64,000 bases of DNA from Mytilus edulis. Taxonomy: Eukaryota; Mollusca; Bivalvia; Mytilida; Mytilidae. Positions 21,107-32,680 of the stretch are shown here, in pieces. The position numbers and the translations under genes were made by a program. How positions within the stretch are numbered: the stretch's first letter is position 1; every line of letters starts with the position of its first letter. The notes under the pieces were generated by a model. The model had not been told where the DNA came from and did no database searches. It saw only the letters and a program-made list of their open reading frames with translations. Location: the NCBI RefSeq assembly GCF_963676685.1, contig NC_092355.1, positions 74,987,176 to 75,051,175 on the forward strand. The letters are read 5' to 3'.

Positions 21107-21896
21107 ATTTACAAACCTAGTAGCAAAATTTCCAGGCAGTGTACACGACTCGTACATCTTTTCAAATTCTGAATTGGGATACTTTTTTGAAGAGAACAAT
21201 GTGGATGGATGGTTACTGGGAGATTCTGGATATGGTCTAAAAAAGTATTTGCTTACTCCAAAATTAAATCCTAACACACTGGCTGAGGAGAAATACAACA
21301 AGGCTCACTCAAAAACACGCACCATAGTGGAACAGGCATTTGGTGTATGCAAATCTAGATATAGGTAAAAAAAAAAATATTTTCAAATTAAAAAAAATAT
21401 CATTTTAAATATGTTAATGAAAAACAGCACAGTCATTTTTATGCCCTCTATAACTTGCTGTTCCGTGTGCACCAAGACTCCTTATTGAAGAAATTGTATT
21501 GCGACTTATAACTCAGCTTAATTCTGTCTTGGGTGTAGAGTATGCCTCATTGACACTCATACTACATCTTATTAATAAAATATGAAGAATGATACAATTT
21601 TCTTCTTTTAAGATTTTATGTGCAAATTACAACAATTTCCAATGTAAAAAAAATATTGCTCTTTTTTTCATTACAGGTGTTTGCATAAAACAGGGGGCTG
21701 TTTGCCATTTACACCTGACAAATCTGCAATAGTTGAGACAGCTGTTTTTAAACTCCACAATAAGTGTAAAGATGACAAGTTGCCACTTCCAGATTTTACA
21801 GATGATTTTATTGACAATGTAGATAACCATATTAGAGATATTGCACCTGCTACTGTTCAAACTCTTAGAGAACACATTATTCAGAGATTTGCCTAA
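21107..21896 (+). CDS. HARBI1-like nuclease C-terminal exons, copy 2
   Basis: Exons 21107-21364 and 21677-21896, same splice signals and frame as copy 1. Two amino-acid differences were noticed (KSRYR versus TSRYR; CKDDKL versus CIDDKL). It has the SVHDS Asp and the VEQAFG Glu but lacks the DGTH exon. Both copies remain free of stops, so either the duplication is young or it is an assembly duplicate. Confidence 0.85.
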
Positions 21897-22087
21897 AAAC
21901 TTATTTATATGCCTACATGTATCTGATTCATGAAAATTAGAAAAACATGTTTCTGTTTTCCACCAAAAATATATATATAACAGAAATCTCAATTTTTACT
22001 ATTATGTATAATTGCATGTACTGAATAATTTACAATTAAGAATATATGAATGAGAATATGGTTGTACGGTATTATATAAAATTATCT

Positions 22088-25069
22088 TTAAAGGGGCACT
22101 AGCTACGAGATATCTAGTTCTGGTTCAATCATTAATGAAAGTGAAATAGTGAAATAATAATTTGCTTTTAACAGCTAAAATGGTTCAGTTTTGTCAAATA
22201 AAGCTAATAGATATTGATAATGAATTATGCACGTGCAAGTGAAAAACTCAACCTCATTAAATCCGTATTCATGTGAACTCCAATTTAACCACTTAGAAAG
22301 ATATAGAATATGCATGCATTGCCCGTGTATGGTTATTTAAAGGAAAAGCATGTCAACATTGAAAGTGAAACAAAGGTAAATAATTTGATCCACAAGAAAT
22401 CTTTTGATAACAGTAAAAACCACGATAAAAATAAATTTATAATTTATAAAACAAAATTTAACAGATCTATAAAGTTCTAATAGAGGTTTCCAGATTTGCT
22501 ACGCATCAAGTACGGTTGGTACGTAACACAACCGTTGGTGCTGTTTGGGAGGTTTCATTTAATGCATGAGATTATTGTATTCATCATGATGAAAATAGAG
22601 AAACAAGATTGCATATCAGTGATAAAAACCTTTATCTTTTATTTTATTACGATTTGACTGCTTCTAGAAAACTTTGCACGTGATTTTATACGAAAAAATT
22701 TACTTTGTGCACAAGAGAATGAATCAAACAGTCCTCACTGGAACTGAATTGCCTCGACCTTTATATTCTTAATATAGATTTGCGTTTCTGTATGGCTATG
22801 TTTTTGTTTTCTGTATATTAACTAAGAAAGGGATTAGAATAAAGAATGTTTTCTAATACTTAAATATAAATTGGAATAATTAGGAATTACTTATTAATAA
22901 TATCTTACTTGTACCTTACTGATGTCGTTAATGACTACATAGACGGATCCAGGGGATGTAGCTCCCCCTTTTATGAAAAGTTATGGATGCGTCACTGAAC
23001 TAGTACACGTGATAATGGCAAAAATGAGTTCAAAATTGTGTTGATTTCTCATTAAGATAAATTTGTATTAATTAAGCTATCTTTTCGATAATTGGAGCAA
23101 CATCTTTTCATAAAAAGCAACACACATTGTAAAACTATCGATCTATCTTTTTCCTTATATTTTGTCACTGAGCTTTTTAATAAAATTGTTGATAATATTA
23201 ATTACTTAAAGAATTAATATAAATTTTATGACACTAACGAAACCCATTTTTTGAGTCGAAATATGTAAATTACTTCATCGTGTTCGTTCATTATTATTAT
23301 GTCACTAGATATATTATTGTTATTACATTAATATTTGTAACTATTGTCGCGAGTAAAATTGTGTATTGCACGTGCCTGCGAGTAGTATAACATAATCTAC
23401 GAGGGGTAATATTAAACCAATATCCATCCATTAATCCTTTTGTCGTACATACAACACAGCGTATTTTGTTCACTGATAACGGCAAAAATTTGACGCTATA
23501 TTTACTCTTAGTCTAATGCAATATGAATATGTCTTTCTAACTCTTCTTAATGTTTTACGGAAAATACTATGTTGCTTTATAATGTCTTTTGCACCATTTT
23601 ACAACTGATTTATGGACTCAACATTAAGGATCATTTTCATCGGTTGGTAAATGTTTCTATGTAATTCATCTTCAGGTTTGTATATGTACTAGTATCATGA
23701 ATACGATATTACTTACAATAGTTTAACTCCAGCTTTTCTGAGTTTTCTCACTCGGATTACTGCGAAAAAGATATGTGAACAGTTGTGATATAAAAAAAGG
23801 CATGTTTCTAAAATTTATAGAGCATATTTATTTTATGAGGTTTTTTTTTTTTAACTTTAAGCCCGACGGTAAAGATAATTGACAAAATTGTCCAAAAGGA
23901 AGGATGCCAAGTAAATACGATATCAGCTCTATGCATTATTGTTCAAATTGTAATTGACCTTGTATTTTTTATAACTTCATTCCGGACGACTGATTTTTTT
24001 TTTTATCTTTATTATTTCTTCAAAATATATATACAACAGATATATTACATATTACACAAAATTATCACAAGGCAATTTTATTAAGTATAATGACATACAT
24101 ATTCAGTACAATATTTAGAAATCAAACGTTATGCGGACACCTTAGGTTTTTTGTAACAGAGTATTATTTCATACAAAGTTTTTTTTTCATGAGTTTTTTG
24201 TATCTTTATTCTATTTCCCTTTACAGGTGTAATAGACCTCACACGTCCAGTCTAGATAATGATTTGGTTTTATATTAGTTTTATCATTTTTCTTTTGTTA
24301 TTAAGGTCAATTTATTTTGTTCAAATATATTTTATTTGATCATGTCTTCTAAAAATTCACCAAAATAAATACAAAACTTATACATTTTATAATGATACAT
24401 AAAGTTATAACAAACAAAATGTATAAAGTTTTAAATTTGTTTTGTAATTTAGCTTCTTTGTATCTATGTAGTTTCACGGGGAAATAACTCTTAACTATAA
24501 ACCTTTCGTACCAACGGTTACTTGTAACGGTTGCTTGAAAGCATAATCGAGTGCACTCAATATTGTTTCCTACGAATACAAGAAGAAACCACATGAAATT
24601 AGTCCCAAATTACAGCTAAAAACTCTCAAAACAATTCTGCATATAATTCCTAAAACATTTGTTGATATAAAGTGTATATATCAATAATTTCCAAAAGTTA
24701 AATGACGGCTCCCACTTCGTACTACGGTTTGTACGGCAGCAAATCTGGAAACCTCTAATTACACGGGTAGTTTAATCTATTTATATTTAACAGACCTATA
24801 AAATTATTATTGCACGGGTAGTTTAATCTATTTATATCTATGTTTATGTTTACATCGCTTATATGGTCATAGAAGGTCAACTCGAAAGTTATTTAGATGG
24901 CGTGCTAAAATTCTTACGAAACAAAGCTTCATCTTACTGAGACCATGTCTTGTAAATTGTTTATTTTATACTTTTGATAGTTTGAAATATGTTTTACATT
25001 TTAATAAACAATATATAAGAATTTGAGGCAAAACGGTGAACATGAATTTGGCAGCTAGTGCCCCTTTAA
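22088..25069 (-). mobile_element. TTAA MITE split by a nested insertion
   Basis: TTAA (22088-22091) AGGGGCACTAGCTACGAGAT at one end; GGCAGCTAGTGCCCCT TTAA (25066-25069) at the other. Both ends match the intact 0.68-kb element at 31650-32331 in reverse orientation. The middle is occupied by the 2.28-kb element at 22481-24757. Confidence 0.8.
22481..24757. mobile_element. nested TIR element, 2.28 kb
   Basis: Perfect 20-bp inverted termini TAGAGGTTTCCAGATTTGCT (22481-22500) and its complement (24738-24757). It contains no recognisable transposase, so it is non-autonomous. Subterminal CGTACCAACGGTT-like motifs recur inverted near both ends. The target duplication is unclear. Confidence 0.7.
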
Positions 25070-25167
25070 AATTGTGCTATCTGTGGACAAAACTGCTTTC
25101 ATTTTCTAAAGTTAAAATTTCAGCTTTGTTATTTAAAAATTTTTTTTTTAGCTTTCATGTTTTTTGA

Positions 25168-26745
25168 TTAATTGTCATTTATCATTTTAATGATTGGAGA
25201 GAACATCACATCGTTTAAGTCATTTGAAAATTTCATTTTCTTGAACTTCACATATTCTTGTAATAGCTCCAGGGCCCTTTTCTTCATTGCCATGTCTTGT
25301 TTCAACAGATCTAGTTTTTCTTCCTTTTGTCTTCTATAAATCTCTTGGTTTTCCTGTTTTAGGGCAAATTTATTTTTTTCCAATTCCAGTTTTTCTTTTT
25401 TTACTTTAAGGTTTTCTTTTTCTACTTCTAATAACAATTCTGTAAATAAACATTGTTTAAATACTTACATAACAAAAGGACACATCCAACACCAAATATC
25501 TATAGGTATCTCTTACATAAAAATTGTACAAGAACTTGGTAAAAATAAATTCATCTAGCACGCATGTAGATCTTTTAGCTCTTTACACTAGTGATAAATG
25601 AATTAACTTAAAGTGATACTGGTTAATTTTCTGTAAGATTACTTTAATATAGTCTTTATATTAGTTCAATTGAGATCTGAAGTTGGCATGAAAGTCAATG
25701 GTTTTAGTATAAATTGGTATTATATTGATAATTGTCAATTTGCTTAGTTTCGTCTGCTACTTTCTTTTAATATCACACTCAGACTTCTTTTGAACGGATT
25801 TTGAGTGTGTCCAAAGCTGTAATATTTTATTTCATGCTGATTAAAGATACAGAGAGTAGTTTAAATATCACAAAAAAAATATAACTGAGAAGTATCTATG
25901 CACCCATTTCAAGTCCGGAAACCATGGACTTAATTTTGTTTTTTATGTGTATAAATTTTATTTCATATGGATGTTTTAGATTCAGTGTGGCATCCATTTC
26001 TTGTATTACTATGTATAACATGTCACAATAATTTAATTCAACACTTCTTCTGACTGGCTGAGCTTTTTTGTTTATCAGCTCATAGACATAACTTTATCAT
26101 GTGGTTAAGATGGTCATCATCGTTTTTTCATGATTTACTTCAGTTTAAATTAGAATTAAGAATTAAATTATAAGAAATCAATGTATAAATACTTTTTCTG
26201 TCTATTCTGAATAACATAAAAACTGTGGCACACACTTTAAAATAAATTGCTCCCAGGTTATCCCGTGTGCACCACATATTACAGTCATTCCTTAATTATT
26301 GTTCTAATTTACAAACCTGAAGTAGAAGGAACAGGATAATTTTTGGTTTCTTTCCTGACAGGAGATAGTATTATTCTCTTTTCAGTGTCATTTTTTTCTG
26401 TGAATTATATTATCATTAGGTATAATTAACATTATGAGTAGGCATAATACACAAAATATTAATCATCATTAACACTTGAAAAAACAAATATCAAATTAAT
26501 ATCTAAAAACATGCTTAACATGATTAAAAAGTGTGGAAAACTGATTATCTGCATAAATTGACAGGTTGAAATATATTTATGCGCAGTACATGAATTAAAT
26601 TCTCCGTAAAAAAGGTTAAAATTAGAGGAAATAATAAAAATTGTTAGGATTAAGCTTTAGCTTTGTCGGCATAGGACTTATTAAAGTAACAAACCTCTTG
26701 TTGGCAATGCTGCAGACAAGTTAGCCTCAGCTGTTTCAGGATTTT
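25168..26745 (-). CDS. coiled-coil protein, C-terminal exons (partial)
   Basis: Three minus-strand exons join in frame: 26745-26695, 26397-26317 and 25439-25168 (stop TTA on plus at 25168). All have AG acceptors and GT donors. The last exon is a strongly charged coiled coil (EKENLKVKKEKLELEKNKF, then KQENQEIYRRQKEEKLDLLK). Such tails are typical of Myb/SANT-like proteins, including PIF/Harbinger accessory proteins, but no Myb domain is visible, so this is only a suggestion. A 17-bp in-phase microexon could lie at 26884-26868. The first exon needs one base from upstream. The last-but-one exon of the 530-residue gene upstream (end 39360) supplies exactly that phase, so these could be alternative 3' exons of it. 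Confidence 0.6.
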
Positions 26746-27118
26746 CTGAAACAAAATTATATCATAATTTTAAAAAAATGAATCAAATATGAAATGTTCT
26801 GATTTTTTTCCAAATTTTACATTTTTACATATTAAAGCAGAAGTGGCCCTAAAGAGCATTACCTTACCTGGGTTTACTACGGTACTTGAAATTATGTTAA
26901 ATAAGGTTAAAATTAGTAAATATATGAACAAGGATTTATTTAATACTGGAAACTACTTTTGAAAATGGAATGTCATATTTTTTTTCCTCTTTTTTTTTCT
27001 ACTTCACCCATATCTTTTTACAAAATAAAATTATGCTTTACCAAAACATCTCAGTATTATAAACTAATTATGTAATTCATGATTGTTTTAAAGGTGTGTG
27101 TGTCAAGTTTATAATCCA

Positions 27119-27440
27119 TGTGCATGCACAACTTAGTTAACTAACCCTGTGCATGCACAGCCTTAGTCAACCAACCCTGTGCATGCACAACCTTAGTCAA
27201 CTAATCCTGTGCATGCACAACCTTAGTCAGCTAACCCTGTGCATGCACAACCTTAGTCAGCTAACCCTGTGCATGCACAACCTTAGTCAACTAACCCTGT
27301 GGATGCACAGTCTCAGTCAACTAACCCTGTGCATGCACAGACTTAGTCAACTAACCCTGTGCATGCACAGCCTTAGTCAACTAACCCTGTACACGCACAG
27401 CATTAGTTGAATAACTCAGTGCATGCACAGCCTTAGTTGA
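27119..27440. repeat. 30-bp tandem repeat, about 10 copies
   Basis: Unit CTGTGCATGCACAACCTTAG + TCAACTAACC. Each unit carries the 10-bp palindrome GTGCATGCAC. The plus-strand decapeptide ORF across it is a by-product of the 30-bp period. Confidence 0.95.
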
Positions 27441-29556
27441 CGCATTAGTTACATAATTAGTTTACAGGGTTAGACAATACATGTGCATGCATTGTTAGTC
27501 CTTTTGGTAAACTGATATAAAAATAATAAAGCAAGTCATACAAAAACATATTTTTCGTACATTTACAAACCCTTAAAGTTCTATGTTGAAACACATTTTC
27601 TTTTATATACCGGTATATAAAATGTAGACTAAGACTTGCTTAATGTATGTACTTTAACAGTTGCACCAATTGCTTGTACAGTTTATACACATGCAGCTGC
27701 GGCTTAGTGGAATTTGTTATCTAATGAACAATTGGCTTTGTGCAGTTCTATACTTTATGCACAATAACAGGTTTGCCGGATGACATTTGGACTTGTTTTT
27801 CTTAAACTATAGTCAGGCTTTATTGTGAATCATTTCAATAACTGCTTGGAACAATGTACCGGTATTAAATTTCATCCAGATAATCATTGTAAGACGAGGA
27901 TCATGATTTTAATTGCTTGTTGATATATATTTTGTAGTAGAAGAATTCACATACTACCTAAGGAAATCCACCGTTTAGATTTGGCTACTCAATTTGCATC
28001 AGTCCAAGTTAAAAATACATATGGAATAGCAATTTATTGCCTTAAAATTAATCAGAACAATATTATCCAAAACACTGGAAGCAACGAGGCATATCTATCC
28101 CCATTTGAGACCTTAAAAAGGCAATTACGTATGACATGTCACTGAATAGAAGTTCCTTCATAACACAAGTTTCAAAAGGAAAATATATTCTGGAATATTA
28201 TTTCCACAGGAATAAATATTACAGTTTATGTTCCAAACAGAATAATTCTTATATGATTTGCATTTTAGGGAATACGTTGATATGATTGGTCGAGAGGACT
28301 TCCGGTAGTTGATTTTGACGTAACGTTGGTTATTTTTCGATAGACAACGTTGACCAAACTTCTTTTCGTAACCAATGTAAACAAGATGGCGGCGATTATA
28401 ACACAGACATTAACAAAATTTATTTCACTGCACGTTAATCATTAGATGAAATAAATCAATAACAAAAAGATTAATTTTAAAGACTTATAAGAATTTATTG
28501 GTGAATAAACTCGACCAATTCACTCACAAACAAATAAAAGTCCGAAAAGGCGTTTTATCCTATAATAAATGGTATAGACAGGAATATATATTAAGACAAT
28601 GATTTTCATAACAAAGTTTACATGGAACTTCTGTTAGGCGGAACAAATATACGTTGACAACCGCATCAGGATATAACAGATAAAAAAGACAGAATACATT
28701 TACTTTATTACATAATAAAACAAATTCGTTATATTCAATATACAAAATTAGAGAGAAGAAAGTTATAACATCAATTCATGGCAGTTGTGGTTCTGATTTC
28801 AGAATACCTTTCAGTTTCTTTAATTAATTTGTTTGTCAAGTTAATTCAGGAAACTACTATTTATAGCAGTTGACAGAAAGTTTCAAATGTTTAAATAAGT
28901 ATGATGGTAAAAAATTAAAAGAATGTTTTAAAAAAACTCATTGTCAAATTATCAGTTTTATATAAACCTCTATTCCATTTTTTTTTTATAACAATTGGGG
29001 CAAAACTAATCAAACATACAGTATATAGAAATTTTATACAATTTATAACAAAAAATAACCATGATCTATATAAAAATAGACTATTACATATATCACAAAT
29101 CACAAACTCCTTAAAAAAGTAAAAAATCTGTTAAACTTTATTGATAATAAACGTCATTATTCATAACTATCACAGTTTTTTTCACATATTTAACCTTGCT
29201 TATCACATATAAGGGCATATGATACACTCATGTATATCACATTCTTAAATAAAAGTAAAAATTTCTGTTACACTCATATATCACTTTCTAAACAAAGTAA
29301 AAATCTCTTCAATAATAAGAAATGTCATTATCTTTAACTATCACAGTTGAGCTTCAATTCTTTTTATTAGCTAATGCAATATGTTTGCAATAATAACAAT
29401 TTGAGAGTTATTATAAGAAGACTTGTAACTAGTAAAAGTGTTTACTTTTTATCAGGATATATTAAATACATGAGAAAAATATAATTTATGCATATAATTT
29501 TTAAAGGACAGCAGAAATAACTTCAAAATGACATGTAGAATAAACATATATTGTTA
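27441..29556. other. no gene seen
   Basis: AT-rich. Around 28266-28440 base composition is higher and AACAAGATGGCGGCG occurs, a promoter- or start-like context, but the frame stops after about 20 codons. No exon could be supported. Confidence 0.5.
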
Positions 29557-29920
29557 AAGTGTTATTGACTGGCTGTTTCTGTAAGTACTTGCTCTGGTAT
29601 AGATTCAAGGTTTGCTGTATTGCACTAGATACTTGTAGGGTTATATACCAGTGCCAATACAGAAACAGCCAGTTCATAGCACTTCTATTAAATCATTTTT
29701 CAATACAGACTCATTCTGAATGGTGTATTACAGACATCAAATGTGTATATTTAGGGTCAATTTTTCAAATAGGAACTTGCAATGAAGTGAATATAGCGCC
29801 AATATTTCCAATATTGACTGGCAATGAATCCTGAATAACATGCACAATATAATATGTTAACATAAAATTAGGGATTCATTAATTTGCCAGTCCGTTTAAG
29901 AAATATTGGACTGCGCTGAA
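29557..29920. repeat. two adjacent foldback repeats
   Basis: First: arms 29557-29583 and 29658-29684 sharing GGCTGTTTCTGTA. Second: ACTGGCAATGAATCC near 29814 against its complement near 29872-29892, with outer AGCGC/CAATATT arms. Confidence 0.7.
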
Positions 29921-30559
29921 AAGCCATATAGATCACAGATTTTATATGACTAGAATGAGGTCACCAGTATGACGCATGCCGTTTTGGTGGTATTAGGTCT
30001 GTTTTAATTGTATTCAAAATATAAAACTTATCTATAAGTACAAGGCTTGGAACGTGATGAATGCAAACCTGTCCCAAGCAATTAATCATGGTTTCAAGTA
30101 CAAATAAAATTCATATTTTGAGACAATGTATGGTTATTCTCTTTATACTACAACTCTGAAGTTTCTAGTAAATAAAACATTTTTGATAAAAACCAACATT
30201 TTGAATGTTGAGGTGGACAACATTAAAATTTAAAGTGAATCTGTATTGTTTATTGACCTTATATTACTTCAAGAATCTTATTATACAAAATTGCTCAAAA
30301 CAATTATTTCTGTTTCACATTTTTTACATTTTTTACATGCCACAGTAGTGCAGAGATACAATATCTATGGGTCAGTTTATACATGTGTATTTTTAAAAGT
30401 ATAAATCAAAAGACAGATTGACTCACCATTGATAACCACAAAAATATTTATCTATTTCTGTTACTTTTTTAAAGAAAAAAACACTCATAGTCCAGTCAAT
30501 CTAGCATTAATTTGACCTTTACCCGAAAGTAATTGCAACAGAAGATTTTTAAGTTTTAT

Positions 30560-31200
30560 TCTTTAGCATTATGCCTCAAACATGTCAAATGTGCACAGAG
30601 TCCCGTAAAATCTAACTTGAGGAAGACTAAAAAAATCACCATTTAATATTCCTATGGAGACTTGCATTGAAAAGGGAGATAACTCTTGCAAAGAAGTCAG
30701 AAATATCAATAAAAATTGATGCAAAATTATAACTTTATAGCTTTTATTCATCAGAATATATTGATTCTTGATTTTTAGCTGTATTAGAGTAAAACAAACA
30801 ACTCTAAAGGTGTTTTCATATCTTTTATCAAGCTATAACCTAGATTTCGTAATTCATTAGTTGACCATTTATTGAATTTTTCAACATGTAAAGGTATAAA
30901 ATAATCTCAAATTTAATAAATATAATTAAGCATGTATTTTTTTTTTGGTTTAAAATTACTTTAGAAATAAGTTGCTGAAAAAATATAGTATACAGATATA
31001 AACAATACCAAATTTTCACATTATTTTTTTCAAAAAGGTTCAAATGTGCAATTTCTTTAATAAAAAATACATGAAAAAATTAAACTACCCATAACACTTA
31101 GGTTTTGCACATTCATGAGTCGACAATTATATAATTTAGTCAAATACAAACTCATAACTTCATCAAAGTATCATACTTTACTGTACATAAATTCCAAGAA
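30560..31200. repeat. dispersed repeat, copy 1
   Basis: Matches 45240-45560 in order and orientation: TATTGATTCTTGA, GTGTTTTCATATCTTTTATC + AAGCT, AACCTAGATTT, TTAGTTGACCATTT. Copies are diverged. Confidence 0.7.
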
Positions 31201-31649
31201 AAACAACCAGAAACTGACCAAAAAAGAATCATTTTTGCAAGGGTTATCTCCCCTTCCAATGTTAATTTACATAGGAAATTAAAATTGCTGATTTTGAGTT
31301 CTCCTTAAGTTTGATTTTATGAGACTTTTTTCTGTGTATATAAAGGGCATAATGCTATAGATTAGAACTCAAACATTTTCTGTTGCAATTTGTTTGAGGT
31401 TAAATCTTAGTTTAATTGGACTGTTAAGTATGAAATTTTTAGTTTCAGATAAAACATGCAATTCCTGGAGATATTTTTTTTTTCATTTATCAAAAGTGCA
31501 CATCAAAACTGACTTTTGAAATTAAAGAACGTTTCACCATAGGATCTTTACTGAATCACATTTCTATAAGAATCAATAATTATAGTGCATTTATAAAAAT
31601 GTCTGAATATTTGTCACACATATCCAAGAAAAATTTGCAACTCTGTTAA

Positions 31650-32331
31650 AGGGGCACTACATTGTAGCTGTCAAATTCGTGGTTACCGATTTGACTTAAA
31701 TTCTCATATTTGATTTATAATAATGAAAAACATTTATCAAAACTACCAAAAGTCTAAAATAAACACTTTACAGAGCATGGGGAAGATAATATGTAGGTTC
31801 GTTTCGTGTGTATTTTAGTTCAGAGGCCATCTAAGTAACTATCGATTTGACCTCAGATGACCATATAAGCGATGTAAACTGGAATAAAAATATGAATAGA
31901 TTAAACCAACATTTGCAATTGGATTTTTTAGGTCTGTTTGAGTTTATTTTATAGATTATTAAAAATATATGTTTTTCATTGTTTTTAACCGTATAAGAAT
32001 GATTCCATATGAATATCAGTAATCAAATGATTTACCGTAGTTTCACTTTCATTGTTGACATTCTTTTTCTTTAAGTAACCAGTACACGTACAATGCATGT
32101 GTTGTCAATCTCTAGCAAGGGGTTAAATTGAAGTTCACACAAATACGGATTTAATGAGATCGGCTAATTCACTAGCAGAGTAATTATTAATGTTTCTTTG
32201 CTTAATTTTACAAAATCGAACCATTTTGGCTGCTAAAAGCGAATTATTATTTCACTATTTCATTTTCATTATTGATTGAACAAAAAAAAATCTTACTTTA
32301 TTTTTTTTTACATCTCGTAGCTAGTGCCCCT
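31650..32331 (+). mobile_element. intact TTAA-flanked MITE, 682 bp
   Basis: TTAA (31646-31649) AGGGGCACTA ... TAGCTAGTGCCCCT TTAA (32332-32335). Piggyback-type target (TTAA) and inverted termini. It is the reference copy for fragments at 16847, 22088-25069 and 39713-41618. Non-coding. Confidence 0.85.
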
Positions 32332-32680
32332 TTAATGCAGTAACTCAAATGTCACTCAATCTTTCTGAGCAAATATTAACTTGCCATAGTTTAAAATGAT
32401 ATAAAGAATACAGGACAGTCTTACCCATCACTATATACCTCCACATTTTTAAAGCAGGGGTATAATGAGAGATTTTTAATACATGTTCATACTTTTCTAT
32501 ACAATTGAGCTTAATATATCTACAGGTTATAAATGACGTGTAAGGTTGGTCAATAAATTAAAAAAAAATAATGAATGGTCATGGTTTGATGTAAGGACAG
32601 TTGAAAAAAGAGTGACAAACAAAAAATTTGATTTTGAATTTTGATGGGTTTTAAAACCAGTTAACTAACTAATGAAATAA

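Larger units (their letters stand above)
19532..23822 (+). repeat. 4.3-kb duplicated segment, copy 2
   Basis: Copy of 14307-18581. The tandem unit is 18582-23822 (5.24 kb). In this copy the integrase C-terminus is still joined to the integrase core, so this arrangement is ancestral at its left edge. Confidence 0.97.

Noticed and set aside
27153-27410. Plus-strand decapeptide-repeat ORF
   Set aside because: Follows automatically from a 30-bp satellite; no splice or flank evidence.
27119-27440. CRISPR-like regular repeats
   Set aside because: Contiguous 30-bp tandem units with no spacers, in a eukaryotic genome.
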